A stretch of DNA of 64,000 bases from Dermabacter vaginalis (GTDB taxonomy: Bacteria > Actinomycetota > Actinomycetes > Actinomycetales > Dermabacteraceae). This document shows positions 7,693 to 14,440 of the stretch, piece by piece (position 1 is the stretch's first letter; each line of letters starts with the position of its first letter). A program made the translations under genes and the position numbers. The stretch is taken from NCBI RefSeq assembly GCF_001678905.1, contig NZ_CP012117.1, positions 1,612,001-1,676,000 on the forward strand. The letters run 5' to 3'. Below the pieces are notes generated by a model. That model worked only from the letters and a program-made list of their open reading frames with translations, did no database searches and was not told the DNA's origin.

Positions 7693-8730
7693 TTAGGGCG
7701 AGTTGTTGGCGATGCGCTCCATCCAGTCGCGGGTGGTTTCTCCTTCTCGTCGTTTGGTTTTGTTAGCACTCGTGCGGCGTTCCTTGCGGCACTTCCAGCA
7801 TTCGGTGCGAGTGATGTCCACACGTGTGTGTACCGGGCAGAACACTTTGGTCGGTTCGGGTTCTGGGGCTGGGGGTTCGAGTTCGCGCAGGTAGGTGATT
7901 ACGGCTCCGGAGCGTGCTCCGGTCCAGTCGCGTGCGAGGGCGTCGCGCAGTTGTTGGAGGGTGATGCCGAGTGCGAAGGGGCGTTGGAGGGCCTTGCGGA
8001 TCGCGGTCGGGGTGAGCGTCATCGACAGTTGGCGGGGTAGTCCGTGGCGGACCTCGTAGATCAGCGCGTTCATGTCAGTGGAGGAAGTGTTTCCACCACT
8101 AGCCGCGTCAGCGGCCCTCGCGAGACTGCTCACCTCGTTTGGTGTCGGGTTATTGCTAGAACCATTGGTGGTTGGTGTTAACTTTTCTTTTTCCTTTAAA
8201 GAGGTATCGGGGTCGATGTCCGGCAGATTTTGCCGGACAGTCCGGAAGTGTTTGCCGGACAACTCTTCTAAACCGGGTGCTAAAGGCTCGCGTGTCCGGC
8301 AGATTTTGCCGGACAACTCTTCTAAACCAGGTTCTAAAGTGTCCTCGAGTGGGGCTTGGGTAGGGGTTGTTGAGCGGGCCGCGCGTTTTCTGGCTGCCTC
8401 TACCATGCGGCGTTTCGTGCGTGTGTCGGCGAGGTGTCGTCCGTGGTTGGAGCTGCCGTCACACGTTGGTGGGCAGGTTAGGGCCAGGGTGTAGAGACGG
8501 GTGCCGTCGCCGCTCTCACTGATAGTGAATTCGTTGAGTGTTTCGAGTTCTTTGAGGGCTTTGCGGATCGTTCGCTCTGATGCGCCGGTGTCGAGCATGA
8601 GCAGGTCGATGCTGGGCCAAGCGGCGAGGGTGTCCGCGTTGCAGTAGTGCGCGAGGACAAGACCGATAAAGCGGGTCATTCCGTTCGTCTCGGAGTGGGC
8701 TTTGAACAGGTCTACGGCTTGATAGCTCAT
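7693..8730 (-). CDS. Winged-helix replication-initiator-like protein
   Basis: A 345-residue protein. Residues 1-105 form a winged-helix domain of the type in plasmid and phage initiators (GLVLAHYCNADTLAAWPSIDLLMLDTGASERTIRKALKE, read in parts). A Pro/Ser/Glu-rich linker spans about 110-205, and a C-terminal basic domain (205-345) ends with cysteines in CPVHTRVDITRTECWKCRKE. A strong AGGAGG lies before the ATG at 8730. The linker DNA contains three copies of a 21-base palindrome next to an AT-rich tract. It follows the 109-residue paralogue by 3 bases. A replication-initiator role is inferred from fold, neighbours and internal repeats. Confidence 0.65.
   Translation of the reverse strand: MSYQAVDLFKAHSETNGMTRFIGLVLAHYCNADTLAAWPSIDLLMLDTGASERTIRKALKELETLNEFTISESGDGTRLYTLALTCPPTCDGSSNHGRHLADTRTKRRMVEAARKRAARSTTPTQAPLEDTLEPGLEELSGKICRTREPLAPGLEELSGKHFRTVRQNLPDIDPDTSLKEKEKLTPTTNGSSNNPTPNEVSSLARAADAASGGNTSSTDMNALIYEVRHGLPRQLSMTLTPTAIRKALQRPFALGITLQQLRDALARDWTGARSGAVITYLRELEPPAPEPEPTKVFCPVHTRVDITRTECWKCRKERRTSANKTKRREGETTRDWMERIANNSP
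8176..8205. other. AT-rich tract beside the palindromes
   Basis: A T-rich stretch (GTTAACTTTTC..., then TTTCCTTTAAAGAG) inside a GC-rich gene, adjoining the three palindromes. Together they have the layout of an origin with iterons and an unwinding region. The origin function is inference. Confidence 0.4.
8218..8314. repeat. Three 21-base palindromes (iteron-like) inside the initiator-like gene
   Basis: Copies lie at 8218-8238, 8240-8260 and 8294-8314. Each has arms GTCCGG(C/A)A and TGCCGGAC around five bases; the middle copy has three mismatches. Copies 2 and 3 are part of a 54-base tandem duplication (shared 46-base unit at 8240-8285 and 8294-8339). Copy 1 is read in a different codon frame, so the DNA rather than the peptide is conserved. 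Confidence 0.8.
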
Positions 8731-8733
8731 GCC

Positions 8734-9063
8734 CTATGCCCTCCTAGGGGTGAGGGCTGCAAAGTCGCTTTTGGTGCGGTGCGCGGCGGTGCGGTCGCAC
8801 TCCAGCGGGCAACGAAGAACGAGGCGCATAACGCGGGTGCCGTTAATCGTGGGGCGGGACCACTCCCCTAGTTTGAGGAGCTGATCGAAAGCACGTGCGA
8901 CTTGCGCGGGTGTGGCGTTTGCTTCGCGGCATAGGAGGGCAATGGATGCCACGGAGTAGTCGGCCTCGGGGTCGTAGTTATTGGCGAGGCTCATGGCCAC
9001 CAGGCGCGTGACGGCCTTGGACGCGGAGTGAGAGACAACGAGTGCCATATGTGATGCGCTCAT
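8734..9063 (-). CDS. Small winged-helix DNA-binding protein
   Basis: A 109-residue protein resembling the N-terminal domain of the downstream 345-residue protein: both have an N-terminal helix pair, an HTH and a closing LxLxCPxxCD motif (LRCPLECDRTAAHR here, LTCPPTCDGSSNHG there). AAGGAG precedes the ATG at 9063. Three bases separate its stop from the next start, so the two are one operon. It lacks the linker and C-terminal domain and could act as a competitor or regulator of the initiator; that is inference. Confidence 0.6.
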   Translation of the reverse strand: MSASHMALVVSHSASKAVTRLVAMSLANNYDPEADYSVASIALLCREANATPAQVARAFDQLLKLGEWSRPTINGTRVMRLVLRCPLECDRTAAHRTKSDFAALTPRRA

Positions 9064-9109
9064 TGCGGAAAGTCTCCTTCAGGGATGGATGTATGGGATG
9101 AAAGCGGGG

Positions 9110-9859
9110 TTAGTGGGTGTGGGTGCGTGCGGCGCGTGCCGCTTGAAGTAGGCCCTCGTAGACGTCGGCGCTGGTACCGCACAGCGTGCAGTGCACGTGG
9201 TAGCCGTCGCCGCGACTGATTGGGTGGGCCACAACTGTCCCGGGGTCAGTGGCCTCGGTCGCTTCGCTGCCGAAATAGGTGACGGGCAGGCCGCTCTCGT
9301 CGGCGAGAAGCTCGCGCAATTCGCTACGGGCGGCTGCGCCTCGCTGTTCCTGCGGCGCCATATGCGTGAGGCGTTGCCACTGTTTGATTCCACCAGGGGT
9401 AGCAAGAACTCGCTCCCGCACCTTTTGAAGGAGGAACTTGAGGAAGTCCCCCTCGTCCTCGAGAGCGTCCATCGTGATGACCTCTCGGGCGAATTCCTCG
9501 GTGTAGGACACTTCGCGGGCACGGCGTTTGCCGCTTTGGCGATAGTGCTCGTTCAATCGTGACTTGGCGACGCCGGTCGCCCACCTCACCAGCGGCACGT
9601 TTCCCTTCGCTTCGTAGTTGGGCAGGGAGTTAAGGACGTGCTCGCTTATGTCGCCCATGACGTCATCAAAGTCAGCGGTGGCACCGCGTGACTTGAGGGT
9701 GGAAAGGACCATCGGGCGCTGTGCGTCGATAGCTTCGGTGATCTCCTCTTTAGGGAAACGTGCAACCGACTGAGCGATGCGTTGACGTTTGGCGAGAGCT
9801 TGCGCGTCCTCGCGGGCGAGTTTCTGTAAGGGGGTTTCGGTCTCGTTCGGATGGTGCAT
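9110..9859 (-). CDS. Sigma-70 region 2-like protein with Cys/His tail
   Basis: A 249-residue protein. Residues about 48-115 match the core-binding/-10-binding region 2 of sigma-70 factors: an acidic DDVMGDISEHVL helix, LPNYEAKGNVPLVRWATGVAK, then RLNEHYRQSGKRRA. No convincing region 4 HTH follows. The C-terminus has HVHCTLCG and ends with RTHTH, a possible zinc site. The ATG at 9859 follows GAAGG. It sits within the leftward mobile-element-like operon and may direct element-specific transcription or only bind RNA polymerase. Function uncertain. Confidence 0.55.
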   Translation of the reverse strand: MHHPNETETPLQKLAREDAQALAKRQRIAQSVARFPKEEITEAIDAQRPMVLSTLKSRGATADFDDVMGDISEHVLNSLPNYEAKGNVPLVRWATGVAKSRLNEHYRQSGKRRAREVSYTEEFAREVITMDALEDEGDFLKFLLQKVRERVLATPGGIKQWQRLTHMAPQEQRGAAARSELRELLADESGLPVTYFGSEATEATDPGTVVAHPISRGDGYHVHCTLCGTSADVYEGLLQAARAARTHTH

Positions 9860-9900
9860 GGGATATGCCTTCGCTAGAGATAAGAATCAGGGCGTTGGGT

Positions 9901-10980
9901 TTAGTCCTCCGGAACGAGGTTTCCGGTCGCTGACGAAAGCGCCTTGACAGCCTCGATCAGGTGGTCGTGGTACTGCATGCGCTTGTCTTCGGGCACGTCG
10001 TCCCAACGAAACTCGTGGCCAAGCCAGTGCGCGAACGCGTGGATAGTCGAGATCAGGGAGGGAGCAAGGATGCTCGAGCACTCAGCCTCGGCACCCAGCC
10101 ACGAGTCGTTGAACACGACACTTTCGGTCAGGAACTCGACGTCTGCACTAAGGCCTTTCGCGGCAGAACGGGCAGCACTAACAATTGCGCGCTGTGTACT
10201 CGAAATCGGCGTCAAGCCCACAAGCTCGGTCAGTTCCGTACGACTCAAACGCCCTTCGTCTAGACGCTGCTGTTGAGCGCTATCGAGTTTTTGCTTGTAC
10301 TGTGCAATCGCTTGAGTGTCGTTCGATACTGTGCGCTGGGTCAGGTCAAGCTCGGCAGCAATCTCAGCCTGCGTCTTCCCCTCAGCACGCTTTTGCGCCA
10401 CCAGAAGACGACGGTCCACCAGCTCTTGCCCAATAGGACGCTGACGAATTGCGCCGTCAAGGCCACGACTCTTGCGCGGACTGGACGAGGCTAGGGCTGT
10501 ATCTGAAGTTGAAGGAGGTTGCGTAGCAACTGCGACATTTGACGCAGTTGCTACATCGTTTGCGTCACTACCGGTAGCAACTGCGTCATTTGACGCAGTT
10601 GCTAAGTCGCGGCGAACAGTCGCGTCGCTCGTGCCCATGACGGCGGCGATAGCGCGTGTGCTCATACCAACGTTCAAAAGGAGGCTATGAACTGTCTTTC
10701 GGCGCGCTTCGATGGTGTCCCACATGCGGGCTTCCGAAAACTCGCGTTTGCACAGTTCCTCCCAGGAGGCGTAGCCCATTTCTTCCCATGCGCGCTGCAA
10801 GTACGCGACTTGAATGCAGGAAGAAAGTTCTTCGTCCGTCTCGGCAAGCTGCGTAAGCTGCTCGTGACGCCGCGCGGCAAGCTGACGAATGCGGTCACAG
10901 ATTTGACGCCCCTTCTCCAACGGAAGGACGGGCAGGTCATCACGCTCCGCGATAACTGAAGGAATCATTGCGGTACTCAC
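9901..10980 (-). CDS. DNA-binding protein with two helix-turn-helix motifs
   Basis: A 359-residue protein typical of actinobacterial mobile elements. One HTH lies near residues 98-122 (GMSTRAIAAVMGTSDATVRRDL) and a second near 200-225 (GKTQAEIAAELDLTQRTVSND). They are joined by an Ala/Thr/Asp linker encoded by two palindrome-containing 51-base repeats. The N-terminal part (residues 20-95) is helical and acidic; the C-terminal third is unrecognised. The GTG start overlaps the stop of the upstream 75-residue ORF by four bases. A ParB-like or transcription-regulatory role is possible but not shown. Confidence 0.6.
   Translation of the reverse strand: MSTAMIPSVIAERDDLPVLPLEKGRQICDRIRQLAARRHEQLTQLAETDEELSSCIQVAYLQRAWEEMGYASWEELCKREFSEARMWDTIEARRKTVHSLLLNVGMSTRAIAAVMGTSDATVRRDLATASNDAVATGSDANDVATASNVAVATQPPSTSDTALASSSPRKSRGLDGAIRQRPIGQELVDRRLLVAQKRAEGKTQAEIAAELDLTQRTVSNDTQAIAQYKQKLDSAQQQRLDEGRLSRTELTELVGLTPISSTQRAIVSAARSAAKGLSADVEFLTESVVFNDSWLGAEAECSSILAPSLISTIHAFAHWLGHEFRWDDVPEDKRMQYHDHLIEAVKALSSATGNLVPED
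10523..10604. repeat. Two long palindromes inside the double-HTH gene
   Basis: Copies at 10523-10554 and 10574-10604 have arms GTAGCAACTGCG and CGCAGTTGCTAC (last bases differ in copy 2) around a short AT centre, with a 51-base period. An additional half site (TTGCGTCA) lies between them. They encode the repeated linker peptide ATASN-(D/V)-AVAT. Confidence 0.8.
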
Positions 10981-11204
10981 GCCTGCACCTCCGCACGCTT
11001 GCGCTCAATGGCCTTGAGCCACTGGCACAACGCCTGGCCGGTCACGACTACACGCCCATCCGAGATCTGTCCCAGCTCGTCGGCAAGAAGGTTGTATGAG
11101 GGCGGCCGTACCTTCCCGTTGCGGCGGTTCATTGCCCAAGTCCAAAGGTCTCCGTGGCCTTGTGCCTGAAGAATCATGTCTGCAAGTTCTGCTGTCGTTG
11201 TCAT
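10977..11204 (-). CDS. Small hypothetical protein, 75 aa
   Basis: First gene of the leftward element operon. The ATG at 11204 has a weak GAGA ribosome site. The protein is basic and may be a short helical DNA-associated protein (WTWAMNRRNGKVRPPSYNLLADELGQISDGRVVVTGQALCQWL, read in parts). The centre resembles an HTH with a GQ-x-LCQWLK recognition helix. Its stop overlaps the next start by four bases, suggesting translational coupling. Confidence 0.55.
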   Translation of the reverse strand: MTTTAELADMILQAQGHGDLWTWAMNRRNGKVRPPSYNLLADELGQISDGRVVVTGQALCQWLKAIERKRAEVQA

Positions 11205-11216
11205 ATCTCAACTGTA

Positions 11217-11266
11217 GTACAGAAAAGTGTACGTACATCCGCAAAACTGATAACGATTTGATAACG
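11217..11266. promoter_or_regulatory. Divergent promoter/operator region of the element
   Basis: Between the leftward operon and the rightward Xre gene lie the inverted repeat GTACA-N6-TGTAC (11217-11232) and the direct repeat TGATAACG at 11248-11255 and 11259-11266, spaced 11 bases. This one-helical-turn layout suits a phage-type repressor operator. Confidence 0.5.
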
Positions 11267-11303
11267 CGTCACTGTGAAGCGGTTTCTCAGCTAGCATGCG
11301 TAT

Positions 11304-11630
11304 ATGGCTAGAAGAAATACAAGTATCGTGACAACTGACCACTACGACACTGCAATCTCATCGGCAGCACGCGCCCTTGTCGCCCTCAACGGCGAAAAAA
11401 ATGAAAAGTTAATGGACGTTCTCGGCTTGTCATACGGAGCCGTCTACGCAAAACTTCGAGGCGATTCACCGTGGAAGGCCTCGGAAGTGGCGATCATGGC
11501 GGAGTACTTCGGTGTACCCATCGCCTCGTTCTACGACGGCCTTGCTTCGCTATATAGCAGTGAAGCCCCCGCTCAAGGAGCGAGGGCTTCTGTTGTGCGC
11601 CATCAGGGACTCGAACCCCGGACCCACTGA
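11304..11630 (+). CDS. Xre-type HTH regulator whose 3' end runs into tRNA-Lys
   Basis: A 108-residue frame starting at the ATG at 11304. Residues about 22-80 form a Cro/C1-type HTH (SSAARALVALNGEKNEKLMDVLGLSYGAVYAKLRG, read in parts), followed by AEYFGVPIASFYDG as in phage repressors. The last 25 residues are translated from a hairpin and from the tRNA-Lys gene in antisense (VRHQGLEPRTH), so the natural C-terminus has probably been altered at an integration junction. It is divergent from the element operon and may repress it. Confidence 0.65.
   Translation: MARRNTSIVTTDHYDTAISSAARALVALNGEKNEKLMDVLGLSYGAVYAKLRGDSPWKASEVAIMAEYFGVPIASFYDGLASLYSSEAPAQGARASVVRHQGLEPRTH
11562..11593 (+). terminator. 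Hairpin between the Xre gene and tRNA-Lys
   Basis: Stem GAAGCCC-CGCT / AGCG-GGGCTTC with CAAGG loop, ending in TCTGTT. It overlaps the 3' part of the Xre frame. There is no T run on either strand, so its strength as a terminator is uncertain. Confidence 0.5.
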
Positions 11631-11669
11631 TTAAGAGTCAGTTGCTCTAACCAACTGAGCTAATGGCGC
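11596..11669 (-). tRNA. tRNA-Lys (CTT)
   Basis: 74-base cloverleaf read leftward: acceptor GCGCCAT / ATGGCGC, D-arm TAGCTCAGTTGGTTAGAGC, anticodon loop ACTCTTAAT in stem ACTGA/TCAGT, T-loop GGTTCGAGTCC. CCA is not encoded. Its 3' end faces the accessory block, the usual orientation for integration at a tRNA. Confidence 0.95.
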
Positions 11670-11804
11670 CTAACGAAGAAATACTTTACGCCGCACTGTG
11701 CCGCTCGCGCCAATCGAGCCTGGATTTTTATGCCGAAGCACACATTCAGTGCCGCCACTTAGACTGTGACGGTGAGTCGTAGCCGAACCATAAGGAGCTG
11801 AGCG

Positions 11805-12701
11805 GTGAGGATCGCAGTCACGGGTGCCACGGGAGTCCTTGGGCAGCAGGCTGTCGAAGCTCTCGTCGCGGCCGGGCACGAAGTCACGGGTGTCACGCGT
11901 CGCGAGCGCGGCCTTCCCATTGTCGAGGGGCGCGGCGCCCACGGCGTCATCGCCGATGTCTTCTCCGCAAGCGACCTCGAGCGCACCTTTCGCGGCCACG
12001 ACGTCGTGATCAATACCCTTGCGAAGATCCCCACGGGAATGGGCGCACTTCGCCCCTTCGCCTGGCGCGAGGACGACCGCCTTCACCTTGAAGCCTCCGC
12101 GGCAATCGCCACAGCTGCCGCGCGTGCAGGGGTCGGCAAACTCATCCAAGAATCCTCGATGTTCATGTACCCCGATAACGGGAGCAAATGGATCAGCGAG
12201 GATCACCCTCTCGCCGTGAAAAACCAGGCCTTCAAACCCCGCGTGCGCGAAATGCGCGCGGCGGTCGACTTCGCGGAAAATGGACGCAGCGCCGTCATCC
12301 TCCGCCTCGGGCAGCTGTACGGCCGCGACCCGGGCACCACCTACGCTCTTCGCAAGACTCGCGAGGGCGAAGCGGTTCTCCTCGGCAAGCCGAGCGACTA
12401 CCTCACTCTCGTGCACCACATCGACGCGGGCCGAGCCTTCCTCGCGGCCCTCGGTGCCCGATCCGGCTTCTACAACGTGGGCGGCGAGCCCATTACCCGT
12501 GCACGATGGGCGAAGGACCTCGGTCGTGAAGCGCGCGCGGGCATGGATGCGAAGTTCTTTCCCGCAGCAACCCAGGCCGTACTCCCCGCAAAAATGGACG
12601 TGCAACGCCGCTCGCTGCGGGTCTCCTCGATTCGATTCATGCGCGAGACGGGCTGGCGACCCACGATCGGGCCGTCGAGTCTCGGCTGGTCGCGGATCTA
12701 A
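11805..12701 (+). CDS. NAD(P)-dependent epimerase/dehydratase-like protein
   Basis: A 298-residue extended SDR/NmrA-like protein. The N-terminal Rossmann motif TGATGVLGQQ binds NAD(P). GTG start at 11805 with AAGGAG upstream. ESSMFMYPDNG matches the SDR serine region, but the usual Tyr-xxx-Lys pair is not obvious (AFKPRVREMR stands near that place), so it may be a non-catalytic or modified member. C-terminal YNVGGEPITRARWA is typical of epimerases. It stands alone between tRNA-Lys and the ABC operon; the substrate cannot be told. Confidence 0.75.
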   Translation: MRIAVTGATGVLGQQAVEALVAAGHEVTGVTRRERGLPIVEGRGAHGVIADVFSASDLERTFRGHDVVINTLAKIPTGMGALRPFAWREDDRLHLEASAAIATAAARAGVGKLIQESSMFMYPDNGSKWISEDHPLAVKNQAFKPRVREMRAAVDFAENGRSAVILRLGQLYGRDPGTTYALRKTREGEAVLLGKPSDYLTLVHHIDAGRAFLAALGARSGFYNVGGEPITRARWAKDLGREARAGMDAKFFPAATQAVLPAKMDVQRRSLRVSSIRFMRETGWRPTIGPSSLGWSRI

Positions 12702-12727
12702 ACCGCCGACGCACGACGATTCATGAC

Positions 12728-12754
12728 ACCTGTCACGTCAATGTCGTGACAGGT
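12728..12754. promoter_or_regulatory. Inverted repeat upstream of the ABC/two-component operon
   Basis: Arms ACCTGTCACG and CGTGACAGGT around seven bases, 41 bases before the ABC ATPase start. There is no T run, so an operator is more likely than a terminator. The response regulator at the operon end is a candidate binder; this is inference. Confidence 0.45.
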
Positions 12755-12794
12755 TCCGATAGCGAGAAATTCGTGCCTGAAAAAGACTTGAGGC

Positions 12795-13694
12795 ATGAAC
12801 GAAGTAGCAGTGGAGATCACGGGGCTCCGTAAACAATTCCCCTCGGTGCTTGCCGTCAACGACATCGATCTCACGGTCGAACGCGGCGAGATTCTTGCGT
12901 TTCTCGGGCCGAACGGCGCGGGAAAAACCACGACGCTCGACATGGTGCTCGGCCTCTCGCACCCCACGTCGGGGAGCATCCGGGTGTGCGGCACCACGCC
13001 GCGCGAAGCGATCAAGGCCGGGAAAGTCTCGGCGCTTTTGCAGACGGGCGGGCTCATTGCCGACATCACGGTGGGAGAAACCGTCGATTACATCGCCTCA
13101 ACCTTTCCGAAGCCCACGATGGGCCGGCGTGCTCTTGAGCTCGCGGGCATCACGGACCTCGCTAATCGCAAGGTCAAAGCGTGTTCAGGCGGCGAGCAGC
13201 AACGCCTCAAGTTCGCGCTCGCGCTCCTGCCTGATCCCGAGGTACTCATCCTCGATGAGCCAACGGCTGGCATGGACGTCACGGCTCGCCGCGCTTTTTG
13301 GGATCGAATGCAGGCCGAGGCAACCTCCGGACGCACGGTCATTTTTGCCACCCACTACCTCGAAGAGGCCGAGCAGTTTGCGCGGCGCGTCGTTTTCATC
13401 TCCGAGGGTTCGATCGTGGCCGACGGCCCCACGGACCAGATTCGCGATCTCACCGGCGCGCGCGAAGTGCGTGTGCGCGCGAACAATCCCGAAACTGTCA
13501 TGGCTGCCCTTCGCGAGCGCTTCCCGAGCCAGCGCGTAGAGATCGCTGGTTCGAGTGTGGCGACCGTCAGCACCGAAAGCGACAACGTCGCTCGGTTCCT
13601 GCTCGCCATGGACGGCGTAAGTGCACTCGAAATCTCACATCCCTCCCTCGAAGACTCCTTTGTTCGCCTCACGAAAGATCGGAAGGTCAGCTAA
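12795..13694 (+). CDS. ABC transporter ATP-binding protein
   Basis: A 299-residue ATPase of the drug/antibiotic export (CcmA/NatA) type. Walker A is GPNGAGKTT near residue 38, the signature is CSGGEQQRLKF, Walker B is VLILDEPTAGMD, and the switch His lies in FATHYLEEAE. The C-terminal 80 residues form the usual extension. It is followed at a one-base overlap by the permease and then a DesK/DesR-type pair, so the four genes form one operon in which the sensor probably controls the exporter. Confidence 0.9.
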   Translation: MNEVAVEITGLRKQFPSVLAVNDIDLTVERGEILAFLGPNGAGKTTTLDMVLGLSHPTSGSIRVCGTTPREAIKAGKVSALLQTGGLIADITVGETVDYIASTFPKPTMGRRALELAGITDLANRKVKACSGGEQQRLKFALALLPDPEVLILDEPTAGMDVTARRAFWDRMQAEATSGRTVIFATHYLEEAEQFARRVVFISEGSIVADGPTDQIRDLTGAREVRVRANNPETVMAALRERFPSQRVEIAGSSVATVSTESDNVARFLLAMDGVSALEISHPSLEDSFVRLTKDRKVS

Positions 13695-14440
13695 TGTTTG
13701 CGATCGAACTCAAGCGCCAATTCAGAGATCTCGTCAATCTCTTCTTCATCGTGGGGTTGCCGGTCCTCATTTACATCGCGATCGGGACGACAAACGACTT
13801 TGCCGACATCAACTTCGGCGACGGCAACATTGCCATGTCGATCATGATTGCCCTCGCCGCGTATGGCGCCGCAAGCGCGACAACCGGCATTGCCACGCAG
13901 GCCGGCGTTGAAAAAATCCGCGGTTGGGGCAGGCAGCTCGGACTCACGCCGCTGAGCGACGCACGCTACATCGCGGTCAAGGTGGGAGTTGGAAGCATCA
14001 TCGCTCTCCTCCCGCTCGTGATCGTGTATGCGATCGGCGCCCTCACCAAAGCAGAGGCCCCACTCGAGGATTGGATTCTCACGTTCCTCATCCTTTTTGT
14101 GGGCTCAATGATGTTCGGATTTTACGGATTGATTTTCGCATTCGCCATGCGAAGCGAGGGCGCTGCCAACGCTTCGACCGGCCTTCTCGTGCTGTTCGGC
14201 TTCCTCGGGAATCTCTTCATTCCCCTCAGCGGCACGCTTCTCCAGATCGGCCGGTTCACGCCGTTTTACGGGTATGCGATGCTCGCCAAATACCCCGTGG
14301 TCCATGGGAAGATGTATTCCACCGGCGCAGACTTTTACGAGGACCCGCTGTGGTACGGGCTTGTGAACATGGCGGTGTGGCTCGTGATCTTCGTAGTCCT
14401 CGCCCTCGTGCTCGCCCGGAAGACTCGCGAAAGGCAGTAA
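13694..14440 (+). CDS. ABC-2 type permease
   Basis: A 248-residue membrane partner of the upstream ATPase. The real start is the ATG at 13694, overlapping the ATPase stop (TAATG). Six hydrophobic segments are visible, including LVNLFFIVGLPVLIYIAIG, ALLPLVIVYAIGAL and LVIFVVLALVLA. The typical ABC-2 motif region GWGRQLGLTPLSDARY follows the second segment. Substrate unknown; peptide antibiotics, lipids and bacteriocins are typical for such exporters linked to two-component systems. Confidence 0.85.
   Translation: MFAIELKRQFRDLVNLFFIVGLPVLIYIAIGTTNDFADINFGDGNIAMSIMIALAAYGAASATTGIATQAGVEKIRGWGRQLGLTPLSDARYIAVKVGVGSIIALLPLVIVYAIGALTKAEAPLEDWILTFLILFVGSMMFGFYGLIFAFAMRSEGAANASTGLLVLFGFLGNLFIPLSGTLLQIGRFTPFYGYAMLAKYPVVHGKMYSTGADFYEDPLWYGLVNMAVWLVIFVVLALVLARKTRERQ

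Noticed and set aside
8218..8339. CRISPR-like repeats in the initiator gene
   Set aside because: Only two or three units with short, unequal spacers and internal palindromes; no cas genes nearby.
13298..13693. Longer permease start at 13298
   Set aside because: The added residues are a shifted reading of the ATPase; the TAATG overlap at 13694 is clear.
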